Shown here one piece after another: positions 52,104 through 59,896 of a stretch of 64,000 bases of DNA. How positions within the stretch are numbered: the first letter of the stretch is position 1; the number at the start of each line of letters is the position of its first letter. The DNA is from Jeotgalibacillus salarius (lineage in GTDB: Bacteria; Bacillota; Bacilli; Bacillales; Jeotgalibacillaceae): assembly GCF_004405125.1 (NCBI RefSeq), contig NZ_SORX01000003.1, positions 1-64,000 of the forward strand, in the 5' to 3' direction. Under the pieces are notes generated by a model. The model was given only the letters and a program-made list of their open reading frames with translations, did not search any database and was not told where the DNA came from. Position numbers and translations under genes: made by a program.

Positions 52104-52139
52104 AAAGGACCTCTTCCTATTTTGGATGGGGTCCTTTTT
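52104..52139 (+). terminator. Terminator after the DUF368 gene
   Basis: AAAGGACC, loop of about 17 nt, GGGTCCTTTTT. The stem is short. Confidence 0.6.
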
Positions 52140-52199
52140 GAAACTTATGTACGTCTGATACGTATAATGTAGTACGCAGTTTCAGAAAGGAGCATGATC

Positions 52200-52526
52200 A
52201 TGCATTCATCAGAAGACCGCTTAGTCGCCGCACTGATTTACTTTACAAGTCTAGTTACATTCATCGTCGGACCGCTCATTCTGTGGTTCATTAAAAAAGA
52301 TGCCCCCTTCGTCAGGGAGCACGGTTATGCTTATTTGAATTTTGCTGTCAGCTACTTTCTGTATCAGGCCGCGGCAGGATTTTTCTACTTTATTGGCATT
52401 GGTTTTGTTATTAACTCAGTTCTGACAGTATTATGGGTTATTTTCGCAATCATTGCCGGGTTGTACGCATTAAAAGGCAGTGTTTTCCGAATCCCGCTCG
52501 TCATAAGGTTTTTTACACCTGATTAA
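52200..52526 (+). CDS. DUF4870 membrane protein
   Basis: 108 aa from ATG 52200 (AAGGAG, 7 nt). Typical of the family: an N-terminal RLVAALIYFTSLVTFIVGPL, the central KKDAPFVREHGYAYLNF and two further membrane segments. Small integral membrane protein of unknown function. It is convergent with azoR with only 4 bp between stops. Confidence 0.85.
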   Translation: MHSSEDRLVAALIYFTSLVTFIVGPLILWFIKKDAPFVREHGYAYLNFAVSYFLYQAAAGFFYFIGIGFVINSVLTVLWVIFAIIAGLYALKGSVFRIPLVIRFFTPD

Positions 52527-52530
52527 CTGA

Positions 52531-53157
52531 CTACTCAAGTCTTGCAAGCTTTTGAGCCAGTTCTCTCGCTTCAGCCTTTGATTCTTCAAGAATTTTATCT
52601 GCCATATCAGGGTACTGGCTCATCCCTTCGCAGACAACTGAATCGTACTCTTTGATTCCGAGAAAACGCATGACTTCACGCAGGTAGTCCTCTGAGAAGT
52701 TCAGGCCGGTACCTTTATAAACACCGCCCACTGATTCGATATGAACAGCACGCTTCCCTTCAATCAAACCTTCCTGTCCATTTGCCGTATAGCGGAATGT
52801 TTTGCCAGGAATACAGAGTGAATCAATATAAGTTTTTACTCTTGGCGGGAATAACAAATTCCAGAATGGCGTAATAAACACATATAAATCAGCAGCTAAA
52901 AACTGATCCAGTACATCGTCCATTTTTTTCACTTTCTCTTTTTCAATCTCAGTGAAAGCTTCACCCGTGCGATGCTTTCCCCACGATCCCAGTACATCCT
53001 CATCGATTTCCTGCAAGTCCATTTCATATAAATGAGCGTACTCAACTTCTACACCATTTTCGGCTTTTTTTAATTCTTCTATAAATGTATCCGCTATTTC
53101 TTCACTAACCGATTTTTTAGTTCTTGGATTTGCATTAATGTACAATACTTTCATCAT
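52531..53157 (-). CDS. azoR: FMN-dependent NADH-azoreductase family protein
   Basis: 208 aa flavodoxin-like fold. The phosphate loop NANPRTKKSVS (residues 9-19), TPFWNLLFPPRVKTYIDSL (about 96-114) and the GGVYKGTG loop (about 144) are as in AzoR. It reduces quinones and azo compounds with NADH and FMN. Confidence 0.88.
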   Translation of the reverse strand: MMKVLYINANPRTKKSVSEEIADTFIEELKKAENGVEVEYAHLYEMDLQEIDEDVLGSWGKHRTGEAFTEIEKEKVKKMDDVLDQFLAADLYVFITPFWNLLFPPRVKTYIDSLCIPGKTFRYTANGQEGLIEGKRAVHIESVGGVYKGTGLNFSEDYLREVMRFLGIKEYDSVVCEGMSQYPDMADKILEESKAEARELAQKLARLE

Positions 53158-53401
53158 AATTCCTCCCTCAACCGAAATTTTCTTCTTCCTCTATTTTAAG
53201 CGATAATCAGAATGTTGCCACTTTTCCGCACTCATATTGTATAAAATCAGACCTTTAGCGGAGAAAGTGAATACATAACATACTTATATATCAACTAATA
53301 GTGCCCCAATGATCAATCTGCCGTATAATATAAATTAATACGCACCATATAAGATATTTATTATATTTGAACAGCACACCACAGAGAAGGGTTTGATAGC
53401 C

Positions 53402-55936
53402 ATGGTTAGAATTGAGTCTTACGAAAAACAGCCACCTTTACTAAAAGAAGTGACCGTTACACTACATTACCATCGCTACGACAATGACTATGAAGGATGG
53501 AATCTGTGGGTGTGGCTTGAAGGCGAAGCCGGACAAATGGCTGAGTTTTCGGGCGAAGACAGTTATGGTAAAACGGCTGTTTTTTCTATACAGAGTACTG
53601 AGGAAATAAAGCGTGTGGGTTTTATCATCCGAAAAAGCACAGCTGAAAATGACTGGGCCGGTAAGCGTTTTGATGACAGGTTCATTACCTCTTTCGACAG
53701 CTCAGGCCAGGCTGAAGTCTGGTTAATGCAGGGAATGGAGCGTATTTATGAAAACCTGAATGATGTCATGGTGTTTCCAGGTATTATCAGTGCAAAAATT
53801 GATAAGTGGGATGAGATCTCTGTTCTGACCAACCTTTCATTTGACTGGGAACACGACAATTTGAATGTGTCGCTTGATGGGGCTGAAGTCAAAAACATCC
53901 GGGTGGAAAAAGACCATGCAGGCTCTGACCTTGCTAATAGATTGATTATCAAAACGAAGAATAGATTATCTTTAACAAAAAATTATCAGGTGAATATATC
54001 ACATTTCGGTTATTGTGATGTTACTTTCGGTGATATCATGCGCACAAAGAAATTTGATCAGACTTTTGAATACAATGGTTTTTTAGGCGCTCAATATTCG
54101 CCTGACCATACACTTTTCAGCTTCTGGTCACCTTCTGCACAGCAGGCAGAAATTAAACTTTTTATGAATGATGAGGTTTTTTTGTACAAAATGCAACAGG
54201 CTGAACGCGGAGCATGGCAGATCGACCTCCCCGGTAATTGGGAAGGTGCGCACTATGTATATCGCGTCCGCATTGGGAAGGAATGGCGTGAAACGCAGGA
54301 TCCTTATGCAAAGGCAGTCAGTGTGAATGGACTGCGCAGTGCAGTCGTGGACCTTCAGCATACAAACCCTGTTTCATGGAAGCCTTTTAAAAGGACACTT
54401 GAATCACCGGTTGATGCTGTCATTTACGAAATGCATATTCGCGATGCAACCATACACCAGGACAGCGGCAGTTTCAGCAAAGGCAAATATCTCGGGCTCG
54501 CTGAAGAAGGCACTGTCACTGAACACGGATTTTCAACAGGGCTCGACTATTTATCAGAGCTCGGCGTAACCCATATCCAGCTGCTGCCTATCTATGATTA
54601 CTGGACAGTTGATGAAACAAAGCTTGATCAGCCTCAATATAATTGGGGCTATGATCCAAAACATTTCAATGCGCCCGAAGGTTCCTATTCGACTGATCCA
54701 TACAATCCGGCTTTGCGAATTAAAGAGCTGAAAACACTGATTCAGGCCATTCACGATCGGGGTATGAGCGTGATTATGGATGTCGTCTACAATCATGTTT
54801 ATGATGTAAGCAGATCTCCATTTCATCAGCTCGTGCCAGGCTATTATTTCCGTTACACCCGCAGCGGTAAACTCTCAAATGGTACAGGAGTAGGAAATGA
54901 CACAGCTTCAGAACGGGCAATGATGAGACGTTTCATTGTTGATTCTCTTGTTCACTGGGCAACTGAATATCAAATTGATGGGTTCAGATTTGATTTGATG
55001 GGTATTCATGACGTCGAAACAATGAATGCTGCAAGAAAAGCGCTTAATGACATTGACCCTGCAATTATTATGCTTGGTGAAGGCTGGGATTTACAAACCT
55101 CTCTGCCGGACCATTTAAAAGCAAACCAATTTCAGGCTGATCAAATGACAGGAGTTGCTCACTTCAATGATGCACTGCGTGACCATTTGAAAGGCAATAC
55201 TTTTTCGAAGCAGGACAGTGGTTTTATAAATGGCAGCCTCGGAATGAGATACCACTTACTTCAGGGTGTATCTGCAGGCATGAAGGTTCCTTATGACCGG
55301 AAGACTTTTATTTCACCCGAACAGGTGGTTAATTATGCAGAAGCGCATGATAATCACACATTATGGGATAAATTGTGCTTCACAACTCCAAATGCTTCAA
55401 TGAGTGATCATAAAAGAATGCATCGTCTGGCAACATCCATCATTCTTTTATCTCAGGGTGTTCCGTTCCTGCATGCCGGTCAGGAATTTATGAGAACAAA
55501 GTTCGGTGTTGAAAACAGCTACCGCTCCCCTGATGAGATCAATCAACTCGATTGGCATCGACGTGAAGAGTTCAATCAAACGATCAATTTTGTCAAAGGC
55601 TTAATTGAACTCAGACGGACACACGCTGCTTTCAGAATGAGAACAAAGCAAGACATTATTGACTGCATGCACTTTCATCCAACTGACGAAAGACTGATTG
55701 CATATGACCTGATGGCCAAAGAAGGTTCTTATGAGCGTTTCACTGTCATACACAATGCACATGGAACTCCCGTCAAGTTTCATCTCGAATCCGAAGGACC
55801 CTGGCATATACTTTCGGATGGCATACATGCATCCAGTAAACCGCTTAGTATATCAAGATCAGACATGATTGAAGTCAGCCGCTACAGCACATACGTACTC
55901 GCTCTTCCGTTTAGATCAGAGAAAGTAAGGGAATAA
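53402..55936 (+). CDS. pulA: Type I pullulanase (GH13, cytosolic)
   Basis: 844 aa from ATG 53402; the TTG at 53393 is too close to GAAGGG. No signal peptide. An N-terminal CBM41/PUD-like region (YHRYDNDYEGWNLWVW near residue 22) is followed by a CBM48-like domain and the GH13 barrel with the pullulanase motif YNWGYDP (about 415). Catalytic residues are Asp in GFRFDLMGIHD (about 539), Glu in MLGEGWD (about 564) and Asp in EAHDNHTLWDK (about 654). It hydrolyses alpha-1,6 branches of glycogen or imported maltodextrins. No glycogen operon is nearby. Confidence 0.93.
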   Translation: MVRIESYEKQPPLLKEVTVTLHYHRYDNDYEGWNLWVWLEGEAGQMAEFSGEDSYGKTAVFSIQSTEEIKRVGFIIRKSTAENDWAGKRFDDRFITSFDSSGQAEVWLMQGMERIYENLNDVMVFPGIISAKIDKWDEISVLTNLSFDWEHDNLNVSLDGAEVKNIRVEKDHAGSDLANRLIIKTKNRLSLTKNYQVNISHFGYCDVTFGDIMRTKKFDQTFEYNGFLGAQYSPDHTLFSFWSPSAQQAEIKLFMNDEVFLYKMQQAERGAWQIDLPGNWEGAHYVYRVRIGKEWRETQDPYAKAVSVNGLRSAVVDLQHTNPVSWKPFKRTLESPVDAVIYEMHIRDATIHQDSGSFSKGKYLGLAEEGTVTEHGFSTGLDYLSELGVTHIQLLPIYDYWTVDETKLDQPQYNWGYDPKHFNAPEGSYSTDPYNPALRIKELKTLIQAIHDRGMSVIMDVVYNHVYDVSRSPFHQLVPGYYFRYTRSGKLSNGTGVGNDTASERAMMRRFIVDSLVHWATEYQIDGFRFDLMGIHDVETMNAARKALNDIDPAIIMLGEGWDLQTSLPDHLKANQFQADQMTGVAHFNDALRDHLKGNTFSKQDSGFINGSLGMRYHLLQGVSAGMKVPYDRKTFISPEQVVNYAEAHDNHTLWDKLCFTTPNASMSDHKRMHRLATSIILLSQGVPFLHAGQEFMRTKFGVENSYRSPDEINQLDWHRREEFNQTINFVKGLIELRRTHAAFRMRTKQDIIDCMHFHPTDERLIAYDLMAKEGSYERFTVIHNAHGTPVKFHLESEGPWHILSDGIHASSKPLSISRSDMIEVSRYSTYVLALPFRSEKVRE
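55909..55934 (+). promoter_or_regulatory. Candidate SigB-type promoter for the PMP3-like gene
   Basis: GTTTAG (55909-55914), 14 nt, GGGAAT (55929-55934). It overlaps the last codons of pulA and lies about 37 bp before the PMP3-type start. The -10 has one change from GGGTAT. Confidence 0.4.
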
Positions 55937-55970
55937 ACATACTATCTGAATGCGAAGGGTAGATGATGTT

Positions 55971-56156
55971 ATGCTTTATATTCTTGCAATATTTCTGCCG
56001 CCTCTAGCGGTATTATTTACCGGCAGATTTGGTTCATTCCTGCTGAATATTCTATTGACGATTCTCGGATATATTCCAGGCCTTATCCATGCGGTGATCG
56101 TCGTAAGGGATGAAAAACATAAAAAAGACATGGACCGTTACATGAAAAAATCATAG
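55971..56156 (+). CDS. PMP3/YqaE family small membrane protein
   Basis: 61 aa from ATG 55971. Two transmembrane helices with the family motif LAIFLPPLAVLFTGRFGS and LLTILGYIPGLIHAVIVV, then a charged tail. PMP3/UPF0057 proteins are stress-linked membrane proteolipids. The frame can be read seven codons further to 55950 but without an RBS. Confidence 0.88.
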   Translation: MLYILAIFLPPLAVLFTGRFGSFLLNILLTILGYIPGLIHAVIVVRDEKHKKDMDRYMKKS

Positions 56157-56189
56157 AAAAAAGATGTCGGAATGCCCGGCATCTTTTTT
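56157..56189 (+). terminator. Terminator after the PMP3-like gene
   Basis: AAAAAAGATG(T)CGG and CCGGCATCTTTTTT, one G-U pair, short loop. Confidence 0.8.
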
Positions 56190-56203
56190 CTTTCAGGAGT
56201 GAT

Positions 56204-56434
56204 ATGATGAAAGATCCATTTTCTTTAACCAGTGATGTCAAGCAGGAAATGACAACCCACATTCAAACCTACTTTTCCAATGAACACGATGAAGAAATAG
56301 GTCAACTCAAAGCTACTCTTCTCCTTGATTTTTTTCTGAAAGAAATTGCACCGGCAGTCTACAATCAAGGTGTGACCGATGCGCACAAGTTTATTGAAGA
56401 AAAACTTGAAGATGTCTTTACGATACAAAAGTAA
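56204..56434 (+). CDS. DUF2164 family protein
   Basis: 76 aa, alpha-helical and acidic. The family signature LLLDFFLKEIAPAVYNQGV (about 42-60) and following DA are present. Start ATGATG with AGGAG at 7 nt; either ATG could be used. Function unknown. Confidence 0.85.
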   Translation: MMKDPFSLTSDVKQEMTTHIQTYFSNEHDEEIGQLKATLLLDFFLKEIAPAVYNQGVTDAHKFIEEKLEDVFTIQK

Positions 56435-56514
56435 TACAGCTAACTTCTTTACAAATCCCGAGTAGCCTTATACGATATAACTAGTTAGACATTTTATTTA
56501 AAGGAGTTAATCCT

Positions 56515-56772
56515 ATGGAATACGATAAACAGCAGATTAATCGCTTAAAACGTGCTGAAGGTCAGATCAAAGGTATTTTGCGTATGATGGAAGAAGGCAA
56601 GGACTGCAGAGATGTGGTCACTCAGCTTTCAGCTACACGAACTGCGCTGGACCGCACAATCGGTTTAATTGTCGCACGAAACCTTGAAGAGTGTTTACGA
56701 AACGCTGAAAAAGATGGAGATTCTGCAGATTATATTAATGAAGCAGTTCAGCTGCTTGTAAAATCCAGATAA
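56515..56772 (+). CDS. CsoR/FrmR-family repressor of the CstR/YrkD type
   Basis: 85 aa. GQIKGILRMMEEGKDCRDVV (about 16-35) is the family core. The ligand positions read Cys31, Asn56, Cys60: the copper histidine of CsoR is replaced by Asn, as in persulfide sensors such as CstR, so a copper role is unlikely. AAGGAG RBS. No sulfur-metabolism gene follows; the target genes are not apparent in this window. Confidence 0.85.
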   Translation: MEYDKQQINRLKRAEGQIKGILRMMEEGKDCRDVVTQLSATRTALDRTIGLIVARNLEECLRNAEKDGDSADYINEAVQLLVKSR

Positions 56773-56805
56773 AAAAAGCTGTCCAACTTGTGGACAGCTT
56801 TTTTC
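56771..56805. terminator. Bidirectional terminator
   Basis: AAAAAAGCTGTCCA and TGGACAGCTTTTTT with a short loop, between the CstR-like gene and the convergent membrane protein gene. Confidence 0.88.
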
Positions 56806-56831
56806 ATATACAAACTGCCACATCAGCAGTT

Positions 56832-57101
56832 TTATGCGCCGGTTTTAATCCGGTCCTTGTACCGGGCAATGCTTTTTTCAACGCTAAGTACCAGCTGTTT
56901 TTCCTTGCGTTTCTCGACCCATTTGGATGCAAGAGAATGAAGAAACATCAGCCCGATAAATGGAACAATGCTTATGTAAATAAAGTGAGACGCTCCCTGG
57001 AAGATCTCCTGGAGAATTAACCACCAGTAACCGATATAAATGATGGTGAAAGTAAGATTAATGGGTCCTTCTCCTGACGACCTGCTTCTTTTTTTGCGCA
57101 T
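56832..57101 (-). CDS. small two-helix membrane protein, unknown
   Basis: 89 aa. A basic N-terminus (MRKKRSRSSGEG), two hydrophobic helices (about 17-35 and 40-58) and a positively charged C-terminal helix. No family recognised. Convergent with the CstR-like gene. Confidence 0.65.
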   Translation of the reverse strand: MRKKRSRSSGEGPINLTFTIIYIGYWWLILQEIFQGASHFIYISIVPFIGLMFLHSLASKWVEKRKEKQLVLSVEKSIARYKDRIKTGA

Positions 57102-57228
57102 TCATTCACCTGCTCTGTCATAAAAGATAGTCTAATCCTATCATAATTTTTCAGAAAATTCATTTCCTTCTCTATAAAAAATTCCCTCTTAAAAGTAAAG
57201 CCACTGAAGAAGTCTCAAAAAAGGGACC

Positions 57229-57368
57229 GGTTCATTTACGCTCCAGGCGTATGCTTTCCGGATCGGTGGACCGTTTTGTGGTCCGATATGGCCTCCTCAC
57301 CTTCGGTTGCGGGGTCTCAGCCTTCCCGCTAATCGTCCCGGAGTCCACGCCTTCCGCTACAATGAACC
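57229..57368. repeat. Interspersed GC-rich repeat, copy 5
   Basis: About 140 bp with gcgtatgctttccggatcgg, the inner hairpin ggaccgttttgtggtcc, tggcctcctcaccttcgg, gcggggtctcag and cccggagtccacgcc. It shares the inner hairpin with copy 2. The outer ends ggttcattt and aatgaacc are inverted. It occupies most of the 406-bp spacer. Confidence 0.78.
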
Positions 57369-57394
57369 TAAGTTTCTACAAAATTTAATGTAAT

Positions 57395-57440
57395 GTATAA
57401 AAAGAAGATGATGCTCAGAAAACTGAGAGCACCATCTTCT
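57395..57440 (-). terminator. Terminator after the 153-aa membrane protein gene
   Basis: On the minus strand AGAAGATGGTGCTCTCAG, loop, CTGAGCATCATCTTCT, then TTTTT. Two internal wobbles or mismatches. Confidence 0.6.
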
Positions 57441-57507
57441 TTTCTTTTGCTTACAATAGAAAAATTCTACATTTTTCAGCGGCTAACTTACAGGAGATAT
57501 AAAGTTT

Positions 57508-57969
57508 TTATTGAACAGCAGATTGAAATACCTGATCCAGATATTGAATGCTTCCACTCAGCGAAATCAACAGCATGATCATCATCACAACAGAAATGAG
57601 CAGAAGGACTGCATACATAATATCTTTCACCCTGTATCCCTCTTCTTTTCTATTTTGATAGACGGGGATCACACGCTGTAGCAAATACACCGCAAAAATC
57701 CCAAGCGTCAGCGCAAGCACCCATGACTGAATCGCCTTGTTCACTTCTTCCTGGTACAACACGTAGCTCAGTGTATTATTGTCCGTCACTTGAACAGTCA
57801 CATCTTCTTTCACAAACATGCCCCGCTCCAGCGTCATTTCCTGTGAGTTTTCTTCATAAATATAGCCATAGCCGCCCGGATATACATTCAAAGTCACTGC
57901 CAGTGTGATCAGCAGGATTATAATAATGTTGGCGCCGGCTGTGAACCAAAACGATCGATTACTTTTCAT
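57508..57969 (-). CDS. membrane protein of unknown function
   Basis: 153 aa. One N-terminal helix (about 9-29), an external segment of about 50 residues with ENSQEMTLERGMFVKED, then two helices (about 83-101 and 119-139). No recognised motif. Monocistronic. Confidence 0.7.
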   Translation of the reverse strand: MKSNRSFWFTAGANIIIILLITLAVTLNVYPGGYGYIYEENSQEMTLERGMFVKEDVTVQVTDNNTLSYVLYQEEVNKAIQSWVLALTLGIFAVYLLQRVIPVYQNRKEEGYRVKDIMYAVLLLISVVMMIMLLISLSGSIQYLDQVFQSAVQ

Positions 57970-58222
57970 TTATTAATGCCCTCCGCTTTAAATCAGCTAT
58001 TGTTTATTCTATCAGACTGTACTCACGATCGTAAGTGAAAGCGATTTTTTTGCAAAATTACAGAAATTTCACCCTATTTCAAGCGTTTTATAGTAGAATA
58101 CATAAGTACTAATGGGGTATACATCAATTAAATACATGTAGTATTTAAAGAATTGGCTCATCTGATGTATAATTGGTTGCAGTCCGTTACAAATTAATTT
58201 TTTAAGAATATGGGGTGCTGAT

Positions 58223-58414
58223 ATGACACAGGCTATTGTAGGACAGAAAGTTAAATTTAACCGTCACGGTTTTGATATCACTGGTGAAGTGACAAAGATT
58301 CTCGAACGATCTGTGATTGTAAGTATTTCAGAAGAGGACGCTTTACTATTAGATTACGGTACAAACTTCACTGTCGTCTCACATGAAAATTATAAAGTTG
58401 TTGAGAAGGCTTAG
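58223..58414 (+). CDS. ykvS: YkvS-like DUF2187 protein
   Basis: 63 aa, beta-rich SH3/KOW-like small protein with FNRHGFDITGEVTKILERSV (about 12-31) and TNFTVVSHENYKVV, matching B. subtilis YkvS in length and pattern. GGGGTG RBS. TATAAT about 55 bp upstream is a possible -10. Function unknown. Confidence 0.85.
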   Translation: MTQAIVGQKVKFNRHGFDITGEVTKILERSVIVSISEEDALLLDYGTNFTVVSHENYKVVEKA

Positions 58415-58426
58415 CACTTAACCAGC

Positions 58427-58459
58427 AAAAAGCTCCTGTCATGCCGACAGGAGCTTTTG
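58427..58459. terminator. Terminator after ykvS
   Basis: AAAAGCTCCTGTC and GACAGGAGCTTTT around ATGCC. The small gene on the other strand ends inside it. Confidence 0.85.
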
Positions 58460-58600
58460 TTCTGTTAAGCTATAAGCTGTGTGTAAAATTTCTGCTGAAG
58501 CGTATTGTTCCGGATCAAAGTTAAGCATTAATATAAATATTAGAATAATCATTACAATGACCAGCGCAACAATTGCGATTACACTTTTTTTGCCACTCAT
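58439..58600 (-). CDS. 53-aa single-pass membrane protein
   Basis: The frame begins MSGKKSVIAIVALVIVMIIL, a lysine-flanked hydrophobic helix, and ends with a polar tail in the ykvS terminator. The ATG overlaps the elaA stop (ATGA), which suggests translational coupling in place of a strong RBS. No family recognised. Confidence 0.5.
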   Translation of the reverse strand: MSGKKSVIAIVALVIVMIILIFILMLNFDPEQYASAEILHTAYSLTEQKLLSA

Positions 58601-59067
58601 TTACTTTCACTCTTTTCTGTCTGATCTAATGTTAAAAGCATGTCCACATGCGGAATGTCATCCTCTAAATACTCTTCAGACGTTTCTTTAAATCCAAACG
58701 AAGCGTAGAAATTCCGTAAATATGTCTGACCTTGAAGCATAATTTCCTTAGTACCCCATTGACCTTTCATTATGTCGATCGATTTCTGCACAAGTTTCCG
58801 TCCAAGCTGACGGTTCCTGAACTCTTCTAATACAATGACTCTTCCGATAGAAGCTTTCTCATATTTCGTCCCTGCTTCCATCAACCTTGCATAAGCGGCA
58901 AGCTTTCCGTCAATTTTAAGCTGAAGATGCCACGAAGCCGGATCATTTCCGTCAACTTCGTGATAAGCACATGACTGCTCTACAACAAAGATATCAACCC
59001 TCGCTTTCAAAATATCGTGAAGTTCAATTGCTGTCAGTTGTTCAAATTCTTTCAGTTCCCAATGCAT
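58597..59067 (-). CDS. elaA: GNAT family N-acetyltransferase, ElaA type
   Basis: 156 aa from ATG 59067 (GGGGG, 6 nt); the upstream extension to 59130 has no site. ElaA landmarks: RVDIFVVEQSCAYHEVDGND (about 23-42), the acetyl-CoA loop VLEEFRNRQLGRKLV (about 79-93), and LQGQTYLRNFYASFGF (about 112-127). Acceptor unknown. Confidence 0.9.
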   Translation of the reverse strand: MHWELKEFEQLTAIELHDILKARVDIFVVEQSCAYHEVDGNDPASWHLQLKIDGKLAAYARLMEAGTKYEKASIGRVIVLEEFRNRQLGRKLVQKSIDIMKGQWGTKEIMLQGQTYLRNFYASFGFKETSEEYLEDDIPHVDMLLTLDQTEKSESK

Positions 59068-59149
59068 TGTTAGCCCCCATTCTTCTTTCTCATCTAAGTT
59101 CATTATAATAGAATGGAAAGAGAAATTCACATTATGGGAGGGTTTTCAG

Positions 59150-59281
59150 ATGGGTACTGCAGCAGATTGGATTTTTCAAGTACTGTTTGGTATTGGCATT
59201 TTATTTACCATCAGCTTTGGTGTGATCATCATGCTTCTTTTACAAAAAAAGAACCCTAACCGCCGTAAATACGACGATTAG
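59150..59281 (+). CDS. 43-aa single-pass membrane protein
   Basis: The frame begins MGTAADWIFQVLFGIGILFT, with one long hydrophobic helix and a basic end KKKNPNRRKYDD. GGGAGGG lies 7 nt before the ATG. The last 30 bp double as the terminator of the convergent flavin-binding gene. No family recognised. Confidence 0.6.
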   Translation: MGTAADWIFQVLFGIGILFTISFGVIIMLLLQKKNPNRRKYDD

Positions 59282-59285
59282 AGTT
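59243..59285. terminator. Terminator overlapping the 43-aa gene end
   Basis: On the minus strand the 14-nt arms AACTCTAATCGTCG and CGGCGGTTAGGGTT pair fully using three G-U pairs, then CTTTTTTT. On the plus strand the same hairpin has three mismatches but is followed by seven T. Confidence 0.7.
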
Positions 59286-59288
59286 TTT

Positions 59289-59714
59289 TTACTTATCCAA
59301 ATCAAGTGATTGTGGTGCCTCTCCTGAATTCATCAGGCGAATAGATGTCGGTTCTATTTCCAGCACTACATATTTCGGATCATCCTTACCATCAAACCAG
59401 TTGGAAAAGCGTTCATTCCAAAGCTTATCTTTTATTTCCTTAGAATCGCGGATCACAGCAGTCCCCTCAACTTCCACATAAGAGTCTGCATAACCGTCAC
59501 CTTCATATCCTAAAAGAACGTGTACAAAAGGATTTTCTTCTACTTCTTCCGCTTTATGCGTATCAATACTCGTTGGCGTATGAAGTATATATCCCTCGTT
59601 ATAAAAAGTCATATACCGTGAGTGCGGACGATTATTTTTAACCGTTGCCAGTGTTCCGGTTTTATTATTTTCCAATACATTTAAAATATGATCTTTCAGC
59701 TCTTTCTGGTTCAT
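59289..59714 (-). CDS. Pyridoxamine 5'-phosphate oxidase-like general stress protein (YdaG type)
   Basis: 141 aa split-barrel flavin-binding fold. TGTLATVKNNRPHSRYMTFY (about 19-38) and the HVLLGYEGDGYADSYVEVEG strand pair resemble B. subtilis general stress protein 26 (YdaG). In B. subtilis ydaG depends on SigB, but I see no convincing SigB promoter here. Confidence 0.82.
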   Translation of the reverse strand: MNQKELKDHILNVLENNKTGTLATVKNNRPHSRYMTFYNEGYILHTPTSIDTHKAEEVEENPFVHVLLGYEGDGYADSYVEVEGTAVIRDSKEIKDKLWNERFSNWFDGKDDPKYVVLEIEPTSIRLMNSGEAPQSLDLDK

Positions 59715-59793
59715 GAATACTCCACTCCTTCATTTGGTCATGTTATTAGTATTTCCACAAATGGTGGAGTTGAAAACATATTGATGTTTTCGA

Positions 59794-59854
59794 CACTGTG
59801 GGGACGGAGGTTAAAGTGTCATTTCATGACACTTTAACCTCCGTCCCCACAGTG
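59794..59854. repeat. Perfect 61-bp palindrome
   Basis: Two exact 29-bp inverted arms surround TTC. The arms begin CACTGTGGGGACGGAGG and end GTTAAAGTGTCAT. There is no T run, so it is not an ordinary terminator. GGGGACGGAGG palindromes of this kind recall the REP-type elements moved by single-strand (Y1) transposases; no transposase gene is nearby. Confidence 0.85.
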
Positions 59855-59861
59855 CACATAG

Positions 59862-59891
59862 AAAAAACGCTCTGCCGGCAGCAGAGCGTTT
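59862..59891 (-). terminator. Terminator after the siderophore-binding protein gene
   Basis: On the minus strand AAACGCTCTGC, TGCC loop, GGCAGAGCGTTTTTT. Confidence 0.87.
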
Positions 59892-59896
59892 GTGAA

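Noticed and set aside
59715-59790. SigB promoter for the YdaG-like gene
   Set aside because: GTTTTC is present but no GGGTAT-like element lies 12-15 nt downstream.
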